64,000 nucleotides of DNA from Limnohabitans curvus. GTDB taxonomy: Bacteria > Pseudomonadota > Gammaproteobacteria > Burkholderiales > Burkholderiaceae_C. Each line of letters opens with the position of its first letter. The stretch's first letter is position 1. Of this stretch, positions 20,748-29,938 are shown in pieces. Made by a program: the position numbers and the translations under genes. The notes under the pieces were generated by a model. That model was not told where the DNA came from. It worked only from the letters and a program-made list of their open reading frames with translations, and ran no database searches. The DNA lies in NCBI RefSeq assembly GCF_003063475.1, contig NZ_NESP01000001.1, positions 558,001 through 622,000 of the forward strand, in the 5' to 3' direction.

Positions 20748-21746
20748 ATGAAAATCGTCGTCACAGGCGCCGCTGGTTTTATCGGCAGCAACATCATCAA
20801 GGGCCTGAACGCCCGCGGCATCACCAACATCATTGCGGTCGATGACCTCACTGAAGGTGACAAGTTTCGCAACATCGCTGACTTAAAGATTGCCGACTAC
20901 CTCGACAAAGATGTGTTCTATGAACTCTTTGCCGAAAACGCCTTCGGTAAAGTCGAAGCCGTGTTCCACGAAGGCGCTTGCAGCGACACCATGGAGAGTG
21001 ATGGCAAGTACATGATGGACAACAACTACACCCTGTCGTGTGGTTTGTTCAACGCCTGCCAACAAAGCGGCACTCGTTTGCTCTACGCCTCATCCGCTGC
21101 CACCTACGGCGGTAGCGACACCTTTGTGGAGTCGCCCGAGTACGAACTGCCACTCAATGTGTACGGCTACTCCAAGTTGCTGTTTGACCAACGCATGCGT
21201 TTGGAATGCAATAACAACTTCAAGAAGTTCAAGCGCCAAGTGGTGGGCTTTCGCTACTTCAATGTGTACGGCCCGCGCGAGCAGCACAAAGGCCGCATGG
21301 CCAGCGTGGCGTTTCACCAGTTCAACCAATTCAATGCTGAAGGCAAAGTGAAGTTGTTTGGTGAATACGGCGGGTACGCCCAAGGCGCACAAATGCGCGA
21401 CTTCGTCTTCATCGACGACGTGGTGGCCGTGAACCTGTGGTTCTTAGACAACCCAGATAAATCTGGCATCTTCAACCTCGGCTCAGGCCGCGCACAGCCG
21501 TTCAACGATGTGGCCTTGTCGGTGGTCAACGCGATGCGCGCTAAAAAAGGTGAAGCCGCTCTTGATTTGGCAGGTGCTGCCAAAGCGGGCTTGATTGAAT
21601 ACGTGCCCTTCCCCGATGCGCTGCGTGGCAAATACCAGTGCTACACGCAGGCCGACCTCACCAACCTGCGCGCCAGCGGCTGTGACCACCCGTTTGCCGA
21701 CGTGCAAAGCGGTGTGACGCAATACATGGCGACTTTGAGCAAATAA
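20748..21746 (+). CDS. hldD: ADP-L-glycero-D-manno-heptose 6-epimerase
   Basis: This 332-residue short-chain dehydrogenase/epimerase makes the ADP-L-heptose donor. The NADP-binding motif GAAGFIGSN is at residues 7-15 and the catalytic Y-x-x-x-K is in YGYSK. AGGAGAATTT precedes the ATG. It follows rfaE1 by 26 bases and completes the heptose steps in this cluster. Confidence 0.96.
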   Translation: MKIVVTGAAGFIGSNIIKGLNARGITNIIAVDDLTEGDKFRNIADLKIADYLDKDVFYELFAENAFGKVEAVFHEGACSDTMESDGKYMMDNNYTLSCGLFNACQQSGTRLLYASSAATYGGSDTFVESPEYELPLNVYGYSKLLFDQRMRLECNNNFKKFKRQVVGFRYFNVYGPREQHKGRMASVAFHQFNQFNAEGKVKLFGEYGGYAQGAQMRDFVFIDDVVAVNLWFLDNPDKSGIFNLGSGRAQPFNDVALSVVNAMRAKKGEAALDLAGAAKAGLIEYVPFPDALRGKYQCYTQADLTNLRASGCDHPFADVQSGVTQYMATLSK

Positions 21747-21755
21747 GCACTCGCC

Positions 21756-22103
21756 ATGAACACCCCGCATCACAACTTCGGTTTTTGCGCGGTGTTCAAA
21801 GCGCTAAAGCGATGCAAGTGGCGTGGTGTTGTGCGCGGCTTATTGAGTAGTGTTGTAGCGCTGATGTTCTGTGACGCAGTTCTGGCACTAGACATCAACC
21901 AAGCCAACGAGGCCGAGTTAGACAGTGTCAAAGGCATGGGCCCGGCGCTCAGCGCCAAGGTGCTGAGCGCCCGCACACAGGGGTCGTTCAAAGACTGGTC
22001 CGACCTGATGCAACGCGTCTCAGGTATTCGCCAAAACAAAGCCCTGCATTTTTCAGAACAAGGCTTGACTGTCAACGGCCAAGCATTCCGCGCCAAGCCC
22101 TAA
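21756..22103 (+). CDS. ComEA-like helix-hairpin-helix DNA-binding protein
   Basis: This 115-residue protein has a hydrophobic signal-like segment (about 22-46, ending ALA) and a C-terminal ComEA-type HhH domain: LDINQANEAELDSVKGMGP, then SFKDWSDLMQRVSGI. Such proteins bind incoming DNA in the periplasm during natural transformation. The N-terminal 20 residues are polar and unusual for a signal peptide, so the true start may be further in. It lies 9 bases after hldD. Without other com genes nearby, the competence role is inferred. Confidence 0.78.
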   Translation: MNTPHHNFGFCAVFKALKRCKWRGVVRGLLSSVVALMFCDAVLALDINQANEAELDSVKGMGPALSAKVLSARTQGSFKDWSDLMQRVSGIRQNKALHFSEQGLTVNGQAFRAKP

Positions 22104-22119
22104 ACAGAGCCCAATGACA

Positions 22120-22365
22120 TCAACGTGATGGCCATTGCGCAGCTTGCAAAAGCGCTAACGCATCTTCGCGCCAGAACGTAGCCGCCGCAAAGAACCCTTC
22201 CCATACACAGCCGTTACAGCCGCGTCCACAGCACGTGGTGGGCTCAGATGGCGGTGTGCGTAAGCTCACACCACATTGCGAGGCGAGCGCTTGCGCCTTC
22301 GCGAACAAGGCCTGCGCACTTGGGCCATCGCTCAAAGGCATGTCGGCTAAAGATTCGATGCTCAT
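22120..22365 (-). CDS. Small Cys-motif protein, oxidoreductase-like family
   Basis: This 81-residue protein contains the cluster C45-C46-x3-C50-x2-C53-x-W, like the Oxidored-like (PF09791) N-terminal domain. A metal or Fe-S ligand role is plausible but not shown. It is convergent with the ComEA-like gene and lies just upstream of tupA on the opposite-flow side. No clear partner is visible. Confidence 0.6.
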   Translation of the reverse strand: MSIESLADMPLSDGPSAQALFAKAQALASQCGVSLRTPPSEPTTCCGRGCNGCVWEGFFAAATFWREDALALLQAAQWPSR

Positions 22366-22393
22366 GCCCGAATCCTAGCCGCACTGCCAACGC

Positions 22394-23215
22394 CTATTTG
22401 TTGGCGTTCGAGAAGAACAGTTGTTCACCGCCAATTTTGTAGGCGCTGATGGACGATTGGCCTGCTGGCGAGATCACCCAGTCCACAAACTTCTGCGCCA
22501 AGTCAGCCTTGACATGGGGGTGCTTGGCGGGGTTGACCACCATCACGCCATATTGGTTGAACAAGCGGTTGTCGCCCTCGACCAAGACTTGCAAGTCTTG
22601 GCGATTCTTGAAGTTCAACCATGTGCCGCGGTCGGTCAGCGCATACGCACCGGTGGATGAGGCAATGTTCAAAGCCGGGCCCATGCCGCAACCGCACTCT
22701 TTGTAACCAGCACCTTTGTTGTCTAAGCCTGCGACTTTCCAGTAACGCAACTCAGCCGCATGTGTACCGCTCTTGTCGCCACGCGACACAAAACCGGCTT
22801 GCGTAGTCGCCACCTTTTGCAAGGCCGAGACGATGTCTTTGCCACGCACTTTGGCAGGGTCATTGGCAGGACCAACCAACACAAAGTCGTTATACATCAC
22901 GGGGTAACGTTTGACGCCAAAGCCTTCTGCCACAAACTTTTCTTCGGCGGCTTGGTCATGCACAAACAGCACGTCCGCATCACCGCGACGGCCTGTGTCC
23001 AAAGCTTGGCCCGTACCCAAAGCCACCACTTTGATGTCAATGCCAGACGCCTGTTTGAACGCAGGTAACAAGTGGGCAAACAACCCCGATTGCTCGGTGG
23101 AGGTGGTGGATGCCATCACGATGCTGGGGGCTTGCGCCCGCGCAACGCTGCTGCCCACGGTCAAAACCACAGCCAACAAACTGGCCAACGAGAACAAATG
23201 TGTGCGTCGTGTCAT
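22394..23215 (-). CDS. tupA: Tungstate-type ABC transporter substrate-binding protein
   Basis: This 273-residue periplasmic protein has a signal peptide (residues 1-27, ARA cleavage). It shows the TupA hallmark segments MASTTSTEQSGL and ALGTGQALDTGRRGDAD, which form the oxyanion pocket. It captures tungstate (possibly molybdate) for the permease. The ATG overlaps the tupC stop by four bases. Here it is the last gene of the tupB-tupC-tupA unit, whereas tup operons often start with the binding protein. Confidence 0.88.
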   Translation of the reverse strand: MTRRTHLFSLASLLAVVLTVGSSVARAQAPSIVMASTTSTEQSGLFAHLLPAFKQASGIDIKVVALGTGQALDTGRRGDADVLFVHDQAAEEKFVAEGFGVKRYPVMYNDFVLVGPANDPAKVRGKDIVSALQKVATTQAGFVSRGDKSGTHAAELRYWKVAGLDNKGAGYKECGCGMGPALNIASSTGAYALTDRGTWLNFKNRQDLQVLVEGDNRLFNQYGVMVVNPAKHPHVKADLAQKFVDWVISPAGQSSISAYKIGGEQLFFSNANK

Positions 23216-23913
23216 CCCAACTCTCCCTTTAAAAACAAATGCGCCTCGGGGTGACTCTCACCCAAAGGTTGATTGAAAAATGCATCCACAGGCAGGTCAG
23301 CCAACACGCGACCCGCCTCCAAATAAATCACGCGGGTGGCCAAGCGTTTGACTTGACCCAGGTTGTGGCTGCTGAACAGCAAGCTCACTTCTGCTGCAGC
23401 CACCCACTCGGCCAGCAAGCGCTCGACCTCGCGTTTGGCGTGAGGGTCAAGGCTAGACGTGGGTTCGTCTAGCAACACAAAATTGGGCTGCAAAGCCCAC
23501 GCACGGGCCAGCGCCAAACGTTGCTGCTGCCCACCAGACAAAGTGCGTGCTGAACGCTGCGCTATATCTTGCAAGCCCACGCGCTCTAGCGCCTGCATGG
23601 CTCGCACATGCGCGTCACGCCAAGGCGTGCCTTGCAGCCACAAACCCCACACCACAAAGCGCAGCACCGAACTGCGCAACATGTGCGGGCGCTGAAACGC
23701 CATGGCTTGGGTCACATCAGTCGCCACCGACACGTGTCCGTGCGACACCTTGAGCAAACCATGCGCCACACGCAGCAGCGTGCTTTTTCCGCTGCCGTTC
23801 GCTCCCACCAAAGCCACGCGTTCGCCCGCTTGCATCGACACGTTGACGCCCTGCAAAGCCAAATGCGCACCGAACTGCACCGATACATCGCGCAGGTTCA
23901 AAACAGCGCTCAT
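23212..23913 (-). CDS. tupC: Tungstate-type ABC transporter ATP-binding protein
   Basis: This 233-residue ATPase has Walker A GANGSGKST, the signature LSGGQQQRLALARA, and Walker B VLLDEPTSSLD. I chose the ATG at 23913, which overlaps the tupB stop (ATGA) and gives MSAVLNLRDVSVQFG; the longer frame upstream has no homology. It powers uptake through TupB. Confidence 0.88.
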   Translation of the reverse strand: MSAVLNLRDVSVQFGAHLALQGVNVSMQAGERVALVGANGSGKSTLLRVAHGLLKVSHGHVSVATDVTQAMAFQRPHMLRSSVLRFVVWGLWLQGTPWRDAHVRAMQALERVGLQDIAQRSARTLSGGQQQRLALARAWALQPNFVLLDEPTSSLDPHAKREVERLLAEWVAAAEVSLLFSSHNLGQVKRLATRVIYLEAGRVLADLPVDAFFNQPLGESHPEAHLFLKGELG

Positions 23914-24647
23914 ACCAACACCCCTTGCACAGGGTCCGTGCCAGAGCCGTCCATGCGCTGTCGCCAACGACGCAACGCCGAAATGCACACATTCAGCAAC
24001 AGCACCACACTCATCAGCACCAGCCCCAAAGCCAAGGCCAAGGGCAAATCGCCCTTGCTGGTTTCCAATGCAATGGCGGTGGTCATCACCCGCGTGAAGC
24101 CCTCAATGTTGCCGCCCACCACCATCACCGCACCCACTTCAGAAATGGCACGGCCAAAGGCGGCAATCAGCACCGTGAGCAAGGTGTAACGCTCGTCCCA
24201 CGCCAGCAACACACTGCGCAGCCAAGGCTTGGCCCCCAAAGACTGCAGCTGTTCGCCGTGGTTGCGCTCGGCATCCTCCACACATTGGCGCGTCAGCGCC
24301 GTCACCACAGGCAGCACCAACACCGCTTGAGCCAGCACCATGGCCTTGAGGCTGAACAACCAGCCCAAGCCGCCCAACGGGCCTGTGCGCGAAAGCAGCA
24401 AATACACCAGCAAGCCCACCACCACCGAGGGCAGCGCCAGCAGGGTGTTCAACACGGTCAACAACACATCACGCCCGGCAAACCGCGCCACGCCCAACCA
24501 AGCGCCCAGCACCACGCCCAAACTGCACGCCATAGCCGTTGCCAGCACACTCACCCAGAGGGAGCGGCCCACGATGGACCAGAGCAAGGGGTCAAGTTCG
24601 GTGAGTAAGTGGAGCGCCGTCAGGGTGGTATCGGTGAACGTGGTCAT
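23910..24647 (-). CDS. tupB: Tungstate-type ABC transporter permease
   Basis: This 245-residue membrane protein has about six helices and a BPD-type loop around GRAISEVGAVMVVGGN (near 165-185) that contacts the ATPase. It is the first gene of tupB-C-A. The 61-base gap to the divergent regulator gene holds the promoters of both. Confidence 0.86.
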   Translation of the reverse strand: MTTFTDTTLTALHLLTELDPLLWSIVGRSLWVSVLATAMACSLGVVLGAWLGVARFAGRDVLLTVLNTLLALPSVVVGLLVYLLLSRTGPLGGLGWLFSLKAMVLAQAVLVLPVVTALTRQCVEDAERNHGEQLQSLGAKPWLRSVLLAWDERYTLLTVLIAAFGRAISEVGAVMVVGGNIEGFTRVMTTAIALETSKGDLPLALALGLVLMSVVLLLNVCISALRRWRQRMDGSGTDPVQGVLV

Positions 24648-24708
24648 AAAAGAATAAAAACTTCAGTTATCGTAGTCAGCTACCTAAAACCCCACCATAT
24701 GTCCTGTT

Positions 24709-25830
24709 GTGCATAGCGTTCACCTTCACTACACCCTCAGCCACCGCAACGACGCCGAAAGTCATGTCAGTCCAGAGGCGACATTGCTCAGCCATCCGCT
24801 CATGGCCTTGTTGAAGGCCGTGGCAGAGCAAGGGTCTATTTCAGCAGCCGCACGACAAATGGATTTGTCTTACCGACATGTGTGGGGGGAACTCAAACGC
24901 TGGGAAGAAGTGCTGGGCCACGAACTCATCATTTGGGAAAAAGGCCAATCGGCCCGCTTGACCGAGTTTGGCGACAAGCTCATGTGGGCTGAGCGCCTCA
25001 CCCAAGCCCGTTTGGCCCCGCAGCTCGAAGCGCTGCGGGCCGACCTGGAGCGCACCTTTGCTGTGGCGTTTGACCCCGAAGCCCATGTGCTCACGCTCTA
25101 TGCCAGCCACGACGATGCGCTGCCCCGATTACGGGAACAAGCTGCCAGCTCGGGCTTGCACCTAGACATTCGCTTTTGCGGCAGCGTGGACGCCATTCGC
25201 GCCCTGAACGAAGGGCGCTGCACATTGGCAGGGTTTCACACCCAAGTGCAACCCCACCAAGATTCACACACCGCCCAGGCTTACCGCGATTTGCTGCAAC
25301 CGGGTTTGCACAAAATCATTGGCTTTGCCACACGCACCCAAGGTCTCATGACCGCCAGCGGCAATCCCAAACAGCTCCACAATTTGACTGACGTGGCGAT
25401 CAGCCGAGCCATTTTTGTGCAGCGCAGCCCCGGCACGGGCACCCGCGTGCTGTTGGACGATTTATTGGCCAAAGACCAGCTCACCAATGCCGATTTGAAC
25501 AACTGGCCAGATGAAGAGCCCTCACACACGGCCTTGGCCGAGGCCATAGCGTCCGGCCGCTGCGATGTAGGCCTAGGCATCGAAAGTACGGCCCGCGCAC
25601 GGGGCCTCGGTTTTGTACCTTTGGTGCAGGAGCAGTTTCATTTGGTATGCCTCAAATCGGCCCTCGACACGCCCGCCACGCAAGCCCTGCGGGACTTGCT
25701 GCAAGACGCAACATGGCACGCAGCACTCAACACCCTCCCCGGCTACCAAGCCCAAGACAGCGGCCAAGTGCAATCACTGCGACAACAACTGCCTTGGTGG
25801 ACCTTTAAACGGGCAAAGAAAACTAGTTAA
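24709..25830 (+). CDS. ModE-like regulator with periplasmic-binding-like sensor domain
   Basis: This 373-residue protein has an N-terminal winged HTH of the ModE/LysR type (about 25-90, with SAARQMDLSYRHVWGELKRWEE) and a C-terminal PBP-like domain (about 120-330). It is divergent from tupBCA and is likely its regulator, sensing tungstate or molybdate with a domain related to the transporter's own binding protein. The start is GTG at 24709; a later in-frame ATG (MALLKA) would cut the HTH, so the exact start is uncertain. Similar proteins are annotated as molybdate/tungstate regulators. Confidence 0.78.
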   Translation: MHSVHLHYTLSHRNDAESHVSPEATLLSHPLMALLKAVAEQGSISAAARQMDLSYRHVWGELKRWEEVLGHELIIWEKGQSARLTEFGDKLMWAERLTQARLAPQLEALRADLERTFAVAFDPEAHVLTLYASHDDALPRLREQAASSGLHLDIRFCGSVDAIRALNEGRCTLAGFHTQVQPHQDSHTAQAYRDLLQPGLHKIIGFATRTQGLMTASGNPKQLHNLTDVAISRAIFVQRSPGTGTRVLLDDLLAKDQLTNADLNNWPDEEPSHTALAEAIASGRCDVGLGIESTARARGLGFVPLVQEQFHLVCLKSALDTPATQALRDLLQDATWHAALNTLPGYQAQDSGQVQSLRQQLPWWTFKRAKKTS

Positions 25831-25947
25831 TACCCTGTGTTTGACCTGAACTAATTTCAAGCGTCTCCTGAAAACTTCAACTCAGCAAAGACATGCCAAG
25901 CGTTTGTCTTGTTACCATCACGGGTTGGCAAAAAATGGAGGCACTCA

Positions 25948-26487
25948 GTGTCAAAACTTCTTAAATTTGCATTAGGCGTTGACCGCATCAGTGAACAGTT
26001 TGGTCACTTGGCGGCATTCGGCGTATTGGCTGCCGCTGTCATCTCGGCAGGCAATGCATTCATCCGTTACGGCTTTGACATCAGCTCAAACGGCTGGCTC
26101 GAAATTCAGTGGTACTTGTTCGCCGCCACAGTCATGTTGGGCGCACCCTTGGTGCTCAAACTCAACGAACACGTGCGCGTGGACTTGTTCTACGGCAAGC
26201 TCAAACACAACGCCCCCGTCTACGTGGACTTGTTTGGCTTGGTGGTGTTCTTGCTTCCCGTGATGGGCATGTTGGCTTGGTTGAGCTTTCCTCTGTTTCT
26301 CAAGATGCTCGTCACCAACGAAATGTCTAGCAACGCAGGCGGCCTGATTCGTTGGCCTGCCATGCTCCTCCTTCCCTTGGGCTTTGCTTGGATGTTCCTG
26401 CAAGGTTTGAGTGAAATCATCAAGCGCGTGGCTTACTTGCAAGGCAAGTTTGAAATGGACACGCACTACGAAAAGCCAGTGCAATAA
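25948..26487 (+). CDS. TRAP transporter small permease (DctQ family)
   Basis: This 179-residue protein has four predicted transmembrane helices, the DctQ plan. I chose GTG at 25948 because GGAGG lies six bases upstream; a TTG at 25909 lacks a site. It pairs with the large permease 12 bases downstream. Confidence 0.85.
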   Translation: MSKLLKFALGVDRISEQFGHLAAFGVLAAAVISAGNAFIRYGFDISSNGWLEIQWYLFAATVMLGAPLVLKLNEHVRVDLFYGKLKHNAPVYVDLFGLVVFLLPVMGMLAWLSFPLFLKMLVTNEMSSNAGGLIRWPAMLLLPLGFAWMFLQGLSEIIKRVAYLQGKFEMDTHYEKPVQ

Positions 26488-26499
26488 GGACTCACGATC

Positions 26500-28020
26500 A
26501 TGCAAATGGAAAACTTCGCACCCATCATGTTCGCCGGCCTTGTGCTGACGATGTTGATTGGCTTCCCCGTCGCGTTCTCGCTGGCGTTTTTGGGCTTGGC
26601 TTGTGGCCTGTTCGCCATCAGCATGGACTGGTTCCCTGTGAGCTTCATGTCCAACTTGCCGTTGAACATTTTTGGCATTCTCAGCAACGACTTGTTGCTG
26701 GCCATCCCCTTCTTCACCTTCATGGGTGCCATCCTTGAAAAGTGTGGCCTCGCCGAAGACATGCTCGACTCCATGGGCCAGCTGTTTGGCACCGTGCGCG
26801 GTGGCTTGGGCTACTCGGTCATCATCGTGGGCTTCATCTTGGGCGCTATCACCGGCACGGTGGCTGGCCAGGTGATTGCCATGGCCTTGATTTCACTGCC
26901 CGTGATGATTCGCTACGGCTACAACATGCGCTACGCCACCGGCGTGCTGGCGGCCTCGGGCACCATCACCCAGCTGGTGCCACCTTCACTCGTGTTGGTG
27001 GTGATGGCTGACCAGCTCGGCCGTTCTGTGGGCGACATGTACAAAGGCGCTTGGGGCCCATCGATTTTGCAAGTCGGCATCTTCGCGCTCTACACCTTTG
27101 CCCTCGGTCTGATCAAGCCCGATCACGTGCCAGGCATTCCTAAAGAAGCGCGCACAGCCGACGGCTTCCACCTGTGGATGAAGTGCTTGCGCGGCATCAT
27201 TCCTTCAGCCTTCTTGATCTTCGCGGTCTTGGGCTCGATGGGCGGTTTGCCAGGCATCAACACCGCCATCGCCACCCCCACCGAAGCCGGTGCCATGGGT
27301 TGCGTGGGCGCCTTGATCTTGGCTGCCATTCATAACCGTTTGGACAAAGACCTGATTTGGGAAGCCATGCACAGCACCATGCGCCTCACCGCGATGGTTG
27401 TGTTCATCTTGATTGGTTCACGCGTGTTCTCTATGGTGTTCCAAGGTGTGGACGGCGCCAAGTGGGTCGAACACTTGCTGACAGGTTTGCCTGGCGGCGT
27501 GGTGGGCTTCTTGATTGTGGTCAACATCTTCATCTTCTTCTTGGCCTTCTTCTTAGACTTCTTTGAAATCGCCTTCATCATCTTGCCCATGCTCGGCCCA
27601 GTTGCTGAGAAGATGGGCATCGACATGGTGTGGTTCGGCGTGCTGCTGTGCGTGAACATGCAGACCAGCTTCATGCATCCGCCATTCGGCTTTGCGCTGT
27701 TCTATCTGCGTGGCATTGCGGACACGCTGTTCAAAGAAGGCCGCATCGAAAAACCTGTCAAGTCCAACGACATTTACATGGGCGCCATTCCTTGGGTGAT
27801 CATGCAAGTGGTCTTGGTGGTGATCGTGATCTTCGTGCCCGAGACAGTGACCATGTTCTTGGACAAAGAAGAAAAGGTCGACCTCGACAAAGTGGTCATT
27901 GAAATGCCCACCGAGCAAGAGGTGCCAGAAGCTGAACTCAAACTCGATGGTGCCAAGCCTGCGGCAGGCGAAAGTGCCGCCGAAGAGCAAAAGCGCATGG
28001 AAGACTTGTTCAAAAAATAA
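26500..28020 (+). CDS. TRAP transporter large permease (DctM family)
   Basis: This 506-residue protein has many transmembrane helices (about 12) and DctM-type segments such as GAITGTVAGQVIAMA and TPTEAGAMGC. It forms the sodium-coupled transport channel with the small permease. The C-terminal 50 residues are a hydrophilic, acidic tail (EEKVDLDKV... rich in Glu and Lys), longer than many family members. A terminator follows at 28038. Confidence 0.9.
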   Translation: MQMENFAPIMFAGLVLTMLIGFPVAFSLAFLGLACGLFAISMDWFPVSFMSNLPLNIFGILSNDLLLAIPFFTFMGAILEKCGLAEDMLDSMGQLFGTVRGGLGYSVIIVGFILGAITGTVAGQVIAMALISLPVMIRYGYNMRYATGVLAASGTITQLVPPSLVLVVMADQLGRSVGDMYKGAWGPSILQVGIFALYTFALGLIKPDHVPGIPKEARTADGFHLWMKCLRGIIPSAFLIFAVLGSMGGLPGINTAIATPTEAGAMGCVGALILAAIHNRLDKDLIWEAMHSTMRLTAMVVFILIGSRVFSMVFQGVDGAKWVEHLLTGLPGGVVGFLIVVNIFIFFLAFFLDFFEIAFIILPMLGPVAEKMGIDMVWFGVLLCVNMQTSFMHPPFGFALFYLRGIADTLFKEGRIEKPVKSNDIYMGAIPWVIMQVVLVVIVIFVPETVTMFLDKEEKVDLDKVVIEMPTEQEVPEAELKLDGAKPAAGESAAEEQKRMEDLFKK

Positions 28021-28037
28021 AGTCTCCAACGACGACC

Positions 28038-28067
28038 AGCCCCTCCGGTACGCCTGAGGGGCTTTTT
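28038..28067 (+). terminator. Terminator after the DctQM unit
   Basis: Stem AGCCCCTC/GAGGGGCT with a ten-base loop, followed by TTTTCTT. Confidence 0.88.
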
Positions 28068-28093
28068 CTTGCCAGTCACATCACACCTATCCG

Positions 28094-28609
28094 ATGACCA
28101 CCTCCGAACAAACTACCACCCCGGCATTAGGCCCAACACCCTTTGTGTTTCACCCCTCCATCGACGATGGCATTGAAGGTCCAGCTTTCTCGCGCTGGTT
28201 TCAAGCCATCACCTGGACCACCTTGGTCGGGTCAGGTTACTGGCTGCTGACCCTGTGGCAACAAGGAAAATTTGGCGGCGACACCAGCGTCAATGGCTTG
28301 CGCAATGCGGGTTGGTTTGTGCTGGGTTGGGCCCTGCTCGCCTGGACCACGTGGCATGTCATGCACAGCCGTGCACGACTCGATGCCAAAGGCATTCACC
28401 AAACCTGGATTTGGGACAAGCACATGAGCTACGACGAGCTGGCCTATGCCAAGCTCATCCGTATCCGTGGCTTGGAATGGTTCATGGCACCACGCTTTTA
28501 TGTGCGCACCTTGATGGGCAAATTTGCCGTTTTCTACATCAGCAGCCCACAGGTGCAAGCCGAATGCGAACGCCTGAGTGCAGAGCTGGCGGCGTTTCGC
28601 GAGTTTTAA
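28094..28609 (+). CDS. Hypothetical membrane protein
   Basis: I do not recognise this 171-residue protein. It has two predicted transmembrane helices (about 38-55 and 71-91) and a C-terminal soluble part with an Arg/Tyr/Trp-rich beta pattern that could be a bacterial PH-like domain. It lies between the DctQM unit and the convergent dctP-like gene, sharing a bidirectional terminator with the latter. Function unknown. Confidence 0.6.
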   Translation: MTTSEQTTTPALGPTPFVFHPSIDDGIEGPAFSRWFQAITWTTLVGSGYWLLTLWQQGKFGGDTSVNGLRNAGWFVLGWALLAWTTWHVMHSRARLDAKGIHQTWIWDKHMSYDELAYAKLIRIRGLEWFMAPRFYVRTLMGKFAVFYISSPQVQAECERLSAELAAFREF

Positions 28610-28632
28610 AAAGACTTAAAGCAAACGCCCAT

Positions 28633-28662
28633 AAAAAAACCGCGCCGTAGCGCGGTTTTTTT
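28633..28662. terminator. Bidirectional terminator between convergent genes
   Basis: Perfect hairpin with arms AAAAAAACCGCGC and GCGCGGTTTTTTT around a CGTA loop. It serves the hypothetical membrane gene on one strand and the dctP-like gene on the other. Confidence 0.92.
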
Positions 28663-28682
28663 GTTCCTGCATAAAGGCTGAA

Positions 28683-29762
28683 TTACAGCTTTTGCTTTTG
28701 CATGAACGAGTCGAACTTGGCTTCCGTGAATTGGAACCACAGGTTGGAATCGCCACGGAACTTCGCGTAGTCGGTGTAGACCTTTTTCCAGTTGGGGTTC
28801 TTGGCACTGATTTCGTCGTAGAAAGCCATGGATTCTTTGAAGGCAGCAGCCATCACGTCTTTCGGGAACTCGCGCAACTTGGTGCCAGAGCCCACCAACT
28901 GCTTCAAAGCAGCGGGGTTACGTGCGTCGTACTTGGCTTGCATGTCGGTGTGCGCCATGGCAGCAGCGGCTTCCACGATGGCCTTGTTCTCAGGCGACAG
29001 GGCAGCGAATGCTTTGTCGTTGATGAAGAAGTCCAACTCTGGGCCACCTTCCCAGAAACCTGGGTAGTAGTAGAAAGGCGCCACTTTGCTGAAGCCCAAT
29101 TTCAAATCGTCATAAGGGCCAATCCACTCGGCTGAGTCGATGGTGCCTTTTTCCAACGCTGGGTAGATATCGCCACCAGGAATGTTTTGTGGCACAACGC
29201 CCAAACGCTCCAACACTTTGCCGCCGAAGCCACCGATACGGAACTTCAAGCCCTTCAAATCATTCAACGATTTGATTTCTTTGCGGAACCAACCACCCAT
29301 TTGAGCGCCTGTGTTGCCGCCTGGGAAGTTCACGATGTTGTACTTGGCGTAGAACTCGCGCATCAGCTTCAAGCCGTTGCCTTCGTACATCCAAGCAGTC
29401 ATTTGACGGCTGTTCAAACCGAAAGGAATGGCACAACCCAAAGCAAATGTTTCGTCCTTACCAAAGAAGTAGTAAGGGGCTGTGTGAGCCATTTCAACGG
29501 AGCCTTGTTGCACGCCATCGACCACGCCAAACGCAGGCATGATTTCGCCAGCTGCGTGCACCGAGATTTCGAACTTGCCACCCGACATGGCTTTGACAGC
29601 CTTGGCGAATGTGTCAGCAGCACCGTGGATGGTGTCGAGCGACTTAGGGAAGCTCGAGGCCAAGCGCCAACGGATAGCAGCTTGTGCGTGCACTGCTGGG
29701 GCTGCACCGGCAGCCAAGATACCTGCAATGCCAGCGTTTTTAATAACGGAACGACGGTCCAT
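28683..29762 (-). CDS. TRAP transporter substrate-binding protein (DctP/TakP-like)
   Basis: This 359-residue periplasmic protein starts MDRRSVIKNAG with a twin-arginine-like signal (cleavage near residue 26, VHA-QA). Its body resembles the TakP/FcbT1 group of DctP proteins that bind 2-oxo acids or aromatic acids. A GGGAG ribosome site precedes the chosen ATG; upstream in-frame codons lack similarity. It is transcribed toward the DctQM unit rather than with it, so the three TRAP parts are in two convergent units. Ligand unknown. Confidence 0.88.
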   Translation of the reverse strand: MDRRSVIKNAGIAGILAAGAAPAVHAQAAIRWRLASSFPKSLDTIHGAADTFAKAVKAMSGGKFEISVHAAGEIMPAFGVVDGVQQGSVEMAHTAPYYFFGKDETFALGCAIPFGLNSRQMTAWMYEGNGLKLMREFYAKYNIVNFPGGNTGAQMGGWFRKEIKSLNDLKGLKFRIGGFGGKVLERLGVVPQNIPGGDIYPALEKGTIDSAEWIGPYDDLKLGFSKVAPFYYYPGFWEGGPELDFFINDKAFAALSPENKAIVEAAAAMAHTDMQAKYDARNPAALKQLVGSGTKLREFPKDVMAAAFKESMAFYDEISAKNPNWKKVYTDYAKFRGDSNLWFQFTEAKFDSFMQKQKL

Positions 29763-29938
29763 GAAAGACTCCCATGAGTTGTTAAAACAAATCCTGTTAA
29801 GCCGCACTTTTAAAAATGCCAAGCTTCAGCGGTGGGGCATTGTATGCAGTTGGTGAAGGGCTCTTATGCGCGGGTTTACCCCCGAAGAACTTGTATTTCA
29901 AAATTCTTCAGAGGGCTTGAAATTACTTCAACTGAAAG

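Noticed and set aside
24671..24684. GTAG-TCAG-CTAC as a ModE-type operator
   Set aside because: Arms of four bases are too short to claim, and it lacks the ModE consensus.
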